Source: Flavobacteriales bacterium
GTDB lineage: Bacteria; Bacteroidota; Bacteroidia; Flavobacteriales_D; Sanyastnellaceae
Length of the DNA: 64,000 bases
Assembly (NCBI GenBank): GCA_018402085.1
Contig: JAGYJM010000002.1
Coordinates: 2,309,501-2,373,500 of the forward strand
Direction: 5' to 3'
Each line of letters opens with the position of its first letter. Positions within the stretch are counted from its first letter, which is position 1. The translations under genes and the position numbers were made by a program. The notes beneath the pieces are model-generated. The model did no database searches, was not told where the DNA came from, and was given only the letters and a program-made list of their open reading frames with translations. This document shows positions 35,628 to 43,603 of this stretch, one piece after another.

Positions 35628-36190
35628 ACGGATCGCTCATCATCGATAAAGGTCTATCGAAGGTCCGCTACATCCGGGGCTTTTGCCACGAAATGGACAT
35701 TGACAAACTGATCGGGGGTATCTCGTGGAGGCAGAATCGAATTCGTGTTTTCGGAAAAGAATACGATGAGCCAAGACTGACGGCGTGGTTTGGTCCGCCC
35801 TACACCTATTCAAATATCTCCTGGCCTCAGGCTGACTTCCCTCAGGTGTTGGAACCTATTAAAGAGAAGCTGATACAGACTGCGGGCTTCCCCTTCAACT
35901 CTGTATTGTTAAACCTCTATCGCGATGGCAACGACGCCATGGGCTGGCACCGTGACAATGAGCGTGAAATGGATACCTCATTGATTGCCTCCGTGAGCTT
36001 TGGTGTGACCCGCGCATTTCGCATCCGCCGTTTTCACGGCGAAAAAAAAGAAGGGAAAACCATTGAACTTGAACACGGATCACTGCTGCTGATGGAGCAT
36101 ATGCAGGAGCGCTACGAACACTGCGTACCGAGGCGAAAGCGGATAGACGAGCCACGACTCAACCTGACCTTCAGAAGAATCATCGCATAA
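35624..36190 (+). CDS. AlkB-family 2-oxoglutarate/Fe(II) dioxygenase
   Basis: 188 residues from ATG 35624, overlapping the antiporter stop as ATGA. Likely repairs alkylated bases. Fe ligands: His and Asp in GWHRDNE, His in RYEHCVPR; 2OG-binding Arg residues in RLNLTFRRI. Substrate-side motif PRLTAWFGPPYTYSNISW. Resembles AlkB2/AlkB3-type short homologues. Two CATCC-type palindromes are embedded, translated as IRGFCHEM and IRRFHGEK. Confidence 0.92.
   Translation: MNGSLIIDKGLSKVRYIRGFCHEMDIDKLIGGISWRQNRIRVFGKEYDEPRLTAWFGPPYTYSNISWPQADFPQVLEPIKEKLIQTAGFPFNSVLLNLYRDGNDAMGWHRDNEREMDTSLIASVSFGVTRAFRIRRFHGEKKEGKTIELEHGSLLLMEHMQERYEHCVPRRKRIDEPRLNLTFRRIIA
35668..35687 (+). repeat. Degenerate CATCC-type palindrome inside alkB-like gene
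   Basis: CATCC followed by CGGGGC-TTTT-GCCACG (one stem mismatch) and GAAA, in frame IRGFCHEM. Confidence 0.5.
36027..36042 (+). repeat. CATCC-type palindrome inside alkB-like gene
   Basis: CGCCG-TTTTCA-CGGCG preceded by GCATC and followed by AAAAAA; in frame IRRFHGEK. Confidence 0.6.
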
Positions 36191-36193
36191 AGT

Positions 36194-36201
36194 TACCTTT
36201 G
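36194..36201 (+). promoter_or_regulatory. -7 promoter element of panB
   Basis: TACCTTTG, four bases before ATG 36206; apparently leaderless. Confidence 0.65.
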
Positions 36202-36205
36202 TCGT

Positions 36206-37021
36206 ATGTCAGTACACTCAAAGAGCAAGCGCGTTACCACGCAGGTCTTGCGCGAAATGAAACATAACGGTGAAAAAATCGCCATGCTCACCGCCTATGA
36301 CTATTCAATGGCGCGTATTGTGGATCAATCAGGGGTAGATTGTATTCTCGTAGGTGACTCTGCGTCGAATGTGATGGCCGGACACGAGACCACCCTGCCG
36401 ATCACCCTTGATCAAATGATTTACCATGCATCAGCGGTCGTGCGGGCGATTCAACGGGCGCTCGTGATCGTTGACCTCCCTTTTGGCACCTATCAGGGGA
36501 ATTCGAAAGAAGCGCTTCAATCAGCCATCCGGATCATGAAAGAAAGTGGGGCGCACGCAGTGAAACTGGAAGGGGGACGCGAAATACGTGAATCGATTGA
36601 TCGTATTTTATCTGCGGGTATTCCGGTTATGGGGCACCTCGGACTCACTCCTCAATCAATTTACAAGTTTGGCACTTATGTGGTGCGTGCGAAAGAAGAA
36701 GAAGAAGCTGAACAACTGATCGAGGATGCAAAAATGCTGGAAGCAGCAGGCTGCTTCGCCATTGTACTCGAGAAAATTCCGGCAAAGCTCGCCGGGAAGG
36801 TCTCTAAAGAAGTGCAGATTCCAACCATCGGAATTGGTGCCGGAAGTGGTGTTGACGGACAGGTACTAGTGCTGCACGACATGCTGGGAATCACACAGGA
36901 ATTCAGTCCGCGTTTCTTGCGTCGCTACCTCGACCTGGGTGATCAGATGCTGAACGCTTGCCGTCAATATGTTGATGATGTCAGAAAAGTCGATTTCCCG
37001 AACGAAAACGAACAGTACTGA
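36206..37021 (+). CDS. panB: 3-methyl-2-oxobutanoate hydroxymethyltransferase
   Basis: 271 residues. Transfers hydroxymethyl from 5,10-CH2-THF to ketoisovalerate, first step of pantothenate synthesis. Motifs: [41 protein letters not shown] (Mg-binding Asp), [16 protein letters not shown], and [25 protein letters not shown] highly conserved enzyme. Followed five bases later by the pseudouridine synthase gene. Confidence 0.97.
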   Translation: MSVHSKSKRVTTQVLREMKHNGEKIAMLTAYDYSMARIVDQSGVDCILVGDSASNVMAGHETTLPITLDQMIYHASAVVRAIQRALVIVDLPFGTYQGNSKEALQSAIRIMKESGAHAVKLEGGREIRESIDRILSAGIPVMGHLGLTPQSIYKFGTYVVRAKEEEEAEQLIEDAKMLEAAGCFAIVLEKIPAKLAGKVSKEVQIPTIGIGAGSGVDGQVLVLHDMLGITQEFSPRFLRRYLDLGDQMLNACRQYVDDVRKVDFPNENEQY

Positions 37022-37026
37022 ACCGA

Positions 37027-37764
37027 ATGTCGTTCTCTAAAACACCTCGCGAGCCGATCATCATGAGCAATGAGCACAATCTTCAGGTGCTCTATGAAGA
37101 CAATCACATCATCGCGATCAACAAACGCAACAGCGACATTGTGCAGAGCGATATTTCGGGTGATACCACCCTGTGCGACGTAGTGAAAGAATACGTGCGC
37201 GTGAAGTACAATAAACCGGGTAAGGCCTTCATAGGTACCATCCACAGACTCGATCGTCCGGTCAGCGGTGTCATTCTCTATGCACGCACCACCAAAGGAC
37301 TCAATCGCATGCTCAATATGTTCAAATACAGGGAGGTGCAGAAAACTTATTGGGCATGCGTCAAACCGGGTCCGCCGAAAATGGAAGACCACCTCACCAA
37401 CTACTTGTGGAAAAACGCGAAGCAGAACAAATCGTACGCCTTTGCTGAGCCGGGTGAGGGTCGCAAAGAAAGCGAGCTACGCTATAAAGTGGTGGGCAAA
37501 ACCGATCATTACCACCTGATGGAGGTGTACCCTAAAACCGGGCGACACCATCAGATAAGGGCCACCCTGAGCAGTATTGGGTGTCCGATCAAAGGCGACA
37601 TCAAATACGGTGCAAGACGAACCAATGAAAACGCATCGATTCACCTGCACGCAAGAAAGATCGAGTTTATTCATCCGGTGCAAAAAGTGCCCATCTGTAT
37701 CGTAGCCCCTCCGCCTGAAGACCCTGTTTGGGATGCATTCCTGAGGATTGATCAGGGGGTGTAG
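37027..37764 (+). CDS. RluA-family pseudouridine synthase (short form)
   Basis: 245 residues, or 233 if ATG 37063 (MSNEHNLQVLYEDNH) is used. Converts uridine to pseudouridine in rRNA or tRNA. Catalytic motif GTIHRLDRPVSGVILYART with the invariant Asp; KTYWACVKPG and the C-terminal PKTGRHHQIRATLSSIGCPIKGDIKYG are family signatures. It lacks an N-terminal S4 domain, like RluA, RluC-short and TruC types. Target RNA cannot be told. Likely co-transcribed with panB. Confidence 0.9.
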   Translation: MSFSKTPREPIIMSNEHNLQVLYEDNHIIAINKRNSDIVQSDISGDTTLCDVVKEYVRVKYNKPGKAFIGTIHRLDRPVSGVILYARTTKGLNRMLNMFKYREVQKTYWACVKPGPPKMEDHLTNYLWKNAKQNKSYAFAEPGEGRKESELRYKVVGKTDHYHLMEVYPKTGRHHQIRATLSSIGCPIKGDIKYGARRTNENASIHLHARKIEFIHPVQKVPICIVAPPPEDPVWDAFLRIDQGV

Positions 37765-37768
37765 GTTC

Positions 37769-38091
37769 GTGGTTGGTGGTTCGTAGTTGGTGGTTGGTGG
37801 TTGGTCAGAAGAGGTAAACAAATGAACTATCCCTATTCCATGATAGGAGGCGTCACACGCCTCCTCCCTTTCCGATGGGATCCCAGCAGAGAGGGATGCG
37901 CGACGCGCATCCGTTATGTTGAACGACGATTCTCGGAATGGGCGCACACTGCAGTGTGTGCCGGCATCATCAAACCGGCTGCAATAGCCGCCGCCACACT
38001 GTAGACACCAATTTGATAAAGCAGCGCAAGTATGCGCTGCACTCCTAACCCGAGACAAACCACCAACCACCAACTACGAACCACCAACCGC
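37769..38091. repeat. Hairpin cluster bounded by 36-bp inverted repeats
   Basis: The 416-base gap 37765-38180 has no gene. Left arm 37769-37804 and right arm 38056-38091 are inverted copies (34 of 36 match), built of GGTTGGTGG words. Between them lie hairpins GGAGGCGT-CAC-ACGCCTCC (37846), GGATGCG-CGACG-CGCATCC (37893), GGCGCACACT.AGTGTGTGCC (37941-37962), GGCTGCAATAGCC (37977) and GCAGCGC-AAGTAT-GCGCTGC (38021-38040). It looks like a compound non-autonomous element. Confidence 0.85.
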
Positions 38092-38149
38092 AAAGCGCAA
38101 ACCGCAAACCAAGTTACCCTGGTCACAGAACGGTTCAACCGCAAATCTC

Positions 38150-38157
38150 TACCTTTG
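38150..38157 (+). promoter_or_regulatory. -7 promoter element of trxB
   Basis: TACCTTTG, 23 bases before ATG 38181. Confidence 0.65.
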
Positions 38158-38180
38158 CATTCTGAAATAAAGCAAGCCTC

Positions 38181-39146
38181 ATGGAACCAAAAGAACATAT
38201 ACACTGCCTGATCATCGGGTCAGGTCCGGCCGGATATACCGCTGCCATCTACGCTGCACGTGCTGACCTCAAACCAGTGCTCTACCAGGGACTTCAGCCC
38301 GGCGGGCAGCTCACCGAAACCACGGATGTAGATAACTTTCCAGGATACCCAGACGGAATCAGTGGTCCGGAAATGATGGTACAGTTTCAAAAGCAGGCAG
38401 AGCGTTTTGACACTGACGTTCGTTCAGGTTGGGTGACTAAAGTTGATTTCACCGGCCCAAAACACCTTGTCGAGATCGACAATGGAAAGCATGTGGTCAG
38501 TGCGGATGCCGTCATCATTTCAACCGGGGCTTCAGCGAAGTGGCTCGGACTCGAATCTGAGATTCGTTTGCGCGACGCAGGAGGCGGTGTTTCAGCATGC
38601 GCCGTGTGCGACGGTTTCTTTTACCGCGGTCAGGAAGTCGCCATCGTTGGCGGGGGCGATACGGCTGCCGAAGAAGCAACTTACCTGGCCAAGCTGTGTA
38701 AAAAAGTACACATGATTGTGCGCAAAGACCACTTCCGCGCGTCGAAGGCGATGCAGCATCGCATTGAAAAAGCAGAGAACATCGAGGTGCACTTCAATCA
38801 CGAAACAGTTGAGGTGCTGGGTAAAGATGCCGTTGAAGGGGTGCGCGTCATCAACAATGTGACCAAAGAAGAGCAGGTGCTTGACATCACCGGCTTCTTT
38901 GTGGCGATCGGACACAAACCCAATACTGACATCTTTAAAGGGTGGCTGGATATGGATGAAACCGGTTACATCAAAGAAGTTCCGGGTACGGCAAAGACCA
39001 ATATTCCGGGAGTATTCGTGTCGGGTGATGCCGCTGACAAGGTGTACCGACAGGCGGTCACTGCAGCGGGTACAGGCTGCATGGCTGCACTTGATGCAGA
39101 ACGCTACCTCGCTGCGATCAATGACGAGGTTGAGGCGGAAGCCTGA
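38181..39146 (+). CDS. trxB: Thioredoxin reductase
   Basis: 321 residues. Reduces thioredoxin with NADPH through FAD and a redox disulphide. FAD motif LIIGSGPAGYTAAIYAARADLKPVL, redox-active CAVCDG (CxxC), NADPH motif VAIVGGGDTAAEEATYLAKLC, and C-terminal FVSGDAADKVYRQAVTAAGTGCMAALDAERYL. Single-gene unit with its own promoter. Intergenic repeats lie on both sides. Confidence 0.96.
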   Translation: MEPKEHIHCLIIGSGPAGYTAAIYAARADLKPVLYQGLQPGGQLTETTDVDNFPGYPDGISGPEMMVQFQKQAERFDTDVRSGWVTKVDFTGPKHLVEIDNGKHVVSADAVIISTGASAKWLGLESEIRLRDAGGGVSACAVCDGFFYRGQEVAIVGGGDTAAEEATYLAKLCKKVHMIVRKDHFRASKAMQHRIEKAENIEVHFNHETVEVLGKDAVEGVRVINNVTKEEQVLDITGFFVAIGHKPNTDIFKGWLDMDETGYIKEVPGTAKTNIPGVFVSGDAADKVYRQAVTAAGTGCMAALDAERYLAAINDEVEAEA

Positions 39147-39151
39147 TTTCC

Positions 39152-39265
39152 AATGCATAATGTGGAATGCACAATTCATAATTCATATTTGGTGCGTCAC
39201 TAGCTACTCAACGCGCAACCTTCAATTGTGAATTGTGCATTATGAATTATGCATTCTACATTCAT
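39152..39265. repeat. Imperfect inverted repeat of AATTCATAATGCA words
   Basis: Left arm about 39152-39187 (AATGCATAATGTGGAATGCA and following) and right arm about 39223-39265 (its imperfect reverse complement), separated by a GC-richer 35-base spacer. The right arm contains the start codon and first codons of the M15 peptidase gene. The same words occur beside tsaC and dinB. Confidence 0.75.
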
Positions 39266-39940
39266 TTGCTGGCCTTTTCTCTTTTTCAGGCGCTAAGTGC
39301 CCCGGCACAACATGTCACCAAGGCCGAGTTGTTGGGTCAGTTCGATCCGTCGGAGCACCCGGATTTTGTGAAGATCGATGCAGCTTACACCACAAAGTCT
39401 GACATCTACATGCGCAGGGAGGCCTATGCGGCTTTTGAGTTGATGTACGCCGCAGCAGCGGCGGATGGTATTCACCTGAAGATCATCAGTGCTACTCGAA
39501 ATTTTGACTACCAGAAAGGCATCTGGGAGCGGAAATGGGGTCGCACCCGATATATGGGTTGGGCTGACTTCGCAAAAGCGAAGGATATTTTGACGTACAG
39601 CTCGATGCCGGGCAGCTCACGCCACCATTGGGGAACCGACATCGATCTCAATGCACTCAGTAACGACTGGTTCTCAACCGGAGAAGGAAAGCAAATCTAC
39701 GACTGGCTCACAGAAAACGGTCCTTCATTCGGATTCTGGCAGGTATACACGCCAAAGGATGACGGTCGTCTTGGCTACAATGAAGAGAAATGGCACTGGT
39801 CATACCTGCCCCTCGCAACCTCCTACCTGCAGACCTATAACGATTCAGTGCAAGCGGTTGACATCCGCCGCTTTCGCGGCGCAGAACTGGCAGACAGCCT
39901 CAGAATCATTAGCGACTATGTAAACGGTATTGAACGTTAG
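39242..39940 (+). CDS. M15-family D-alanyl-D-alanine carboxypeptidase (VanY-like), secreted
   Basis: 232 residues from ATG 39242 (MNYAFYIHLLAFSLFQALSAPAQ, signal peptide); the track start nine bases earlier is a TTG. Zinc peptidase trimming peptidoglycan stem peptides: SSRHHWGTDIDLNAL (first His and Asp ligands, SxHxxGxAxD-like) and EKWHWSYLP (second His). Start codon and first residues lie in an inverted repeat, so the repeat appears to have been adopted as coding sequence. A CATCC-type palindrome is read as IRRFRGAE near the C-terminus. Confidence 0.9.
   Translation: MNYAFYIHLLAFSLFQALSAPAQHVTKAELLGQFDPSEHPDFVKIDAAYTTKSDIYMRREAYAAFELMYAAAAADGIHLKIISATRNFDYQKGIWERKWGRTRYMGWADFAKAKDILTYSSMPGSSRHHWGTDIDLNALSNDWFSTGEGKQIYDWLTENGPSFGFWQVYTPKDDGRLGYNEEKWHWSYLPLATSYLQTYNDSVQAVDIRRFRGAELADSLRIISDYVNGIER
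39866..39881 (+). repeat. CATCC-type palindrome inside M15 peptidase gene
   Basis: CGCCGC-TTTC-GCGGCG preceded by ACATC; in frame IRRFRGAE. Confidence 0.7.
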
Positions 39941-39966
39941 TTCGCAACTTTTCGCATCTTAGGGGG

Positions 39967-41087
39967 ATGTCTGAAGAAGCCGACAACGAACACGAAAAGA
40001 GCAGCCGCCACGGTTCTGCCTATGACGACGAGGGCATTGTAGGTGGCGCGCGTAAGGCAGGCCTCCCGCCGGATACACTTGTTTATGTGGGTAAGGCCGA
40101 GAATTTCAAGCCGCAATTTGAAGTGGTGCAATTTGGCAAGGTCAATGCGCACGTGCTGAAACCGAAGAATGTCACGGATGTAAAAACGCAGGCTGAGAAC
40201 GAAGAGGTAGCCTGGGTAACACTTTTCGGTCTTCACAATACCGAGCTTGTGGCAGAAATGGGACAGGCCTTCAATATTCACCACCTCTTGCTTGAAGACA
40301 TTCTCGATACCACACAGCGCCCTACCTCAGAGGTGTTCCCCCACCAATTGTTCTTCTCACTGAAGATGGTGCAGTGGGATAATAAGCGCAAAGGACTGCA
40401 TTACGAGCAGATCAGTGTGGTACTCGCTGACCGGCAGGTCATCCTCTTTCAGGAACGGCCCGGAGATGTATTCGACGGTATCCGGCAGCGCATCGTTCAG
40501 GGAAAAGGTGTCATCCGACAACGGGGGCAGATTATCTGCTTTATAGGCTCATCGATACCGTGGTAGACCAGTATTTCCTGATCGCCGAACAGCTCTCTGC
40601 ACGCATTGAAAAGCTGGAGTCGGAGGTACTGCGCGACCCGCAGGAGCAACACATGACACGGCTGATCAAGACCAAGAAGCAGCTCCTCAAACTCAGGAGA
40701 ACAATTTTGCCACTTCGCGACAATGTTGGGCGCATCGAACGACAGCCACACGATCTGATTCTCGAAGAAACCAGGCCATATTTTCGCGATGTGAGCGATC
40801 ACATCAATGAAGTCATCGAGATGCTCGATATGTACCGTGAAACGGTCACCAGCTTGATTGACCTCTATATGTCGTCAGCTAGCAACCAGATGAATCAGGT
40901 GATGAAAGTGCTGACGGTCATCGCCACGATTTTTATACCTCTGACCTTCATTGTGGGCATCTACGGCATGAACTTCGAATACATGCCGGAACTGCACTAC
41001 AAATGGGCGTACCCGACCGTATGGGTAGTGATGATTGTGATTTCCGTCGGGCTGCTCATCTTCTTCAGAAAGAAGAAGTGGATCTGA
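39967..41087 (+). pseudogene. corA: CorA-family Mg2+/Co2+ transporter, split by a frameshift
   Basis: Two overlapping frames make one ~372-residue CorA. The first (39967-40566) has the cytoplasmic domain (LLLEDILDTTQRPTSEVFPHQLFFSLKMVQW). The second (to 41087) has the long stalk helix and two membrane helices with the diagnostic YGMNF motif (FIVGIYGMNFEYMPEL). At 40523-40527 a run of five G follows CGACAAC; a sixth G would give RQRGADYLLYRLIDTVVDQYF, the normal junction. So a single-base loss in a homopolymer, a sequencing error, or phase variation. Everything else is intact. Confidence 0.88.
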
Positions 41088-41228
41088 TTAAATGCGTCCG
41101 GGGCACTTCTTACACCGCTTGTTCTTCTTGTACTTTTTACAGCACTTCTTCTTTTTGTCGAAGGCACCGACCTGCTCTTCAAGAGCAAAGCACAGACAAC
41201 CGGGCTGCGGTAAAGTGTTCGTTGACAT
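41088..41228 (-). CDS. 46-residue Cys/Lys-rich small protein
   Basis: Too short for the ORF track. Reverse strand from ATG 41228 reads MSTNTLPQPGCLCFALEEQV, then a Lys-rich stretch with C-C pairs and C-terminal CKKCPGRI before TAA. The clustered Cys (CC, CxxC) and Lys suggest a metal- or nucleic-acid-binding mini-protein, similar in style to short KxCCxKYKKxxRCKxCP proteins I recall from Bacteroidota, though I cannot name a family. Its stop immediately abuts the corA stop on the other strand. A sequence ATCTTTG just before the start is a possible -7 element. Confidence 0.55.
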   Translation of the reverse strand: MSTNTLPQPGCLCFALEEQVGAFDKKKKCCKKYKKNKRCKKCPGRI

Positions 41229-41368
41229 GATACAAAGATCGGTCAGCAATGTGAATTTCTGTCTACCACAAAAAGGGGATTTTAAGTCAGTCGCTGTTCA
41301 TTTCGTATCTTTATATCGCTGAACAGGTGTCATCATTGATTACTTTAAGACCTGATAAACTCTAGACT

Positions 41369-43603
41369 ATGAAAGCGGAGATTCGACTCTTGGGGGCAAT
41401 GCTTCCCTTCATTCTGTCATTCAACAACCTATACGCACAACTTACTTTTGGTTCTGAACAACTCATTTCAGGGCAGAACGGTGTCGTGACGGTTTATGCT
41501 GCAGATTTTGACAACAATGGTACAACAGACCTCCTCAGCACCTCTACACAGGACGGAATCCGCTGGTGGAGCAATGACGGAAGTGGAAATTTTACCGTTG
41601 GTCAATACCTGCAGCAGACAGGCAACGTACCACTTTCGCTTGCCGCAGCGATCCATGACTTCGATGGAGACGGTGACCTTGATGTCGCAGCAATCATCAA
41701 TACCGAAGTAGCTACATCCCCTACCTCCATTCAGTATTTTGAGAATACCGGAGGGGGCATTTTCGCAGTAGGAGAAGTGCTCGGCTTTACGGGTCCGAGC
41801 GCACAAGAAATTCAATACGCAGACGTCGATTCAGACGGAAACCAAGACCTGCTTTACATCGATCAAGCAGATGATGAAGTAGGCTGGATCCAAAACCTTG
41901 GCGGCGGCAACTGGAGCAGCACCATTCTCATCAACACCGATGCTGACGGCGGACAGTCGATCGCCGGAGGTGATTTCGACGGCGACGGTGACACAGACAT
42001 CATGGTGTCAGGCGAATTTGACGATGAATGGAAATGGTTTGCTAATGACGGAAATGAGAACTTCGGCAGCGCCACACTCATCGGTAGCGGCAACAACCCT
42101 TCAAGCATTGCCATCGGCGACCTTAACAATAACGGCGACATCGACGGCGTGAGCGTCTATGGCATTGACGGAGACGTCGTTTGGGCTGAAAACAACGGAA
42201 GCGGCTTTGATGCCCCACAATTCCTCTACGACGGCCCCGGCTTTCCGGGTAACTTTCCGATCACGGTAGAAATCGTAGATCTTGACCAAGACGGAGATCT
42301 TGACGTAGTGCACTGCAGTATTCTCGACAATACCATCAACTGGTTTCCAAACCTCGGTGGCGGAAATTTCGGGGTGATCGAAGAACTCGTGAGCGGCGCC
42401 TCGAACGTGCGACAGATGGCCTTTGGTGACTTTGATGGTGACGGTGACCTGGATATGGCTGCCGCTAATTTCGGTGCCAATGAACTGGTCTGGTATGAAA
42501 ACACTTCAGGGGTGCAAGTACCCGGTTGCACTGACCCCGATGCCTGCAACTTCGACCCGCTCGCTACCATTGACAATGGGTCGTGCGATTACAGCTGTTT
42601 CGGTTGCACCGATCCGCAGGCGTGTAATTTTGACCCCGTGGCGACGGTGGATGACGGCTCTTGCCAAATTATTGAAGCCTATACCCTGTCTTGGTTTGGC
42701 CCTACCACCTTTTGTATAGGCGACGGACAAGCAGATATTTTCGACCCGGAGGTCGGCACCACGGATAACGACGGCGACAGCCAGGGCTTCGTGATCGTCG
42801 ATGAAGGCGGAACGATCTTTCTCCAGTTGTTCAACTTCTCCTTAGACCTCGAAACACTTGACCCCGGCACATATCATTTTTACAGTGTGAATTACTTCGA
42901 CGGTACCACGGGCGTCTCAGAGGGTCAACCCTTCGATGGTATTGCCGGATGCTTTGAAGCTTCGGCACCCATGGTGCTCACGATTCAAGCCGGCGGATGT
43001 GCCGATCCTATGGCCTGTAATTTTGACCCTGCTGCTGAGTGTTCATTACCCATCTGCGACTTCAGCTGCCTTGGCTGCACAGACGAAACAGCTTGCAATT
43101 ATGACCCTGCAGCAACGGTCGATGATGGTTCGTGCGATTTCAGCTGTCTCGGTTGTACAGAACCGCTGTCTTGTAATTACGACCCTCTTGCCACCCTTGA
43201 TGACGGTAGTTGCCAGTTGTGTGATTGCACCGGCTGCACAGATCAGGATGCCTGCAATTATGAGCCTGATGCTCTCGAAGACGACGGCTCTTGTTTTGTG
43301 GCGCCTCCCGGCTACGACTGCAACGGTGAATGCATCGACGTGAATAATGACGGAATCTGTGATTTCATCATTATTGTCGGATGCACCGATGATACCGCCA
43401 TCAATTACGACCCCACGGCGGGAGAAGATGATGGCAGCTGTATCTACGGTGAGGACTTGTGCGGCGAGGGTACTGTATGGGATGCACAATCACAAACATG
43501 TGTGAGCACCGCTACCTGCCCGGGCGACATCAATGAAGACAATATCGTCAACTCTTCTGACTTGCTTCAGTTTCTCGGGGTATTTGGGACTCCGTGTGAG
43601 TAA
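41369..43603 (+). CDS. Secreted FG-GAP/VCBS beta-propeller protein with Cys-repeat region and dockerin-like end
   Basis: 744 residues. Signal peptide to LYAQ. Residues ~30-380 carry seven FG-GAP/VCBS blades, each with a calcium-loop motif like DFDGDGDLDVA. Then seven ~25-residue repeats of the type GCTDPxACNFDPxATxDDGSC. The C-terminus CPGDINEDNIVNSSDLLQFLGVFGTPCE resembles a single dockerin-type calcium motif, and no classic T9SS domain is seen. Probably a calcium-stabilised cell-surface protein; ligand unknown. Ends on the base before the M1 peptidase stop codon. Confidence 0.85.
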   Translation: MKAEIRLLGAMLPFILSFNNLYAQLTFGSEQLISGQNGVVTVYAADFDNNGTTDLLSTSTQDGIRWWSNDGSGNFTVGQYLQQTGNVPLSLAAAIHDFDGDGDLDVAAIINTEVATSPTSIQYFENTGGGIFAVGEVLGFTGPSAQEIQYADVDSDGNQDLLYIDQADDEVGWIQNLGGGNWSSTILINTDADGGQSIAGGDFDGDGDTDIMVSGEFDDEWKWFANDGNENFGSATLIGSGNNPSSIAIGDLNNNGDIDGVSVYGIDGDVVWAENNGSGFDAPQFLYDGPGFPGNFPITVEIVDLDQDGDLDVVHCSILDNTINWFPNLGGGNFGVIEELVSGASNVRQMAFGDFDGDGDLDMAAANFGANELVWYENTSGVQVPGCTDPDACNFDPLATIDNGSCDYSCFGCTDPQACNFDPVATVDDGSCQIIEAYTLSWFGPTTFCIGDGQADIFDPEVGTTDNDGDSQGFVIVDEGGTIFLQLFNFSLDLETLDPGTYHFYSVNYFDGTTGVSEGQPFDGIAGCFEASAPMVLTIQAGGCADPMACNFDPAAECSLPICDFSCLGCTDETACNYDPAATVDDGSCDFSCLGCTEPLSCNYDPLATLDDGSCQLCDCTGCTDQDACNYEPDALEDDGSCFVAPPGYDCNGECIDVNNDGICDFIIIVGCTDDTAINYDPTAGEDDGSCIYGEDLCGEGTVWDAQSQTCVSTATCPGDINEDNIVNSSDLLQFLGVFGTPCE

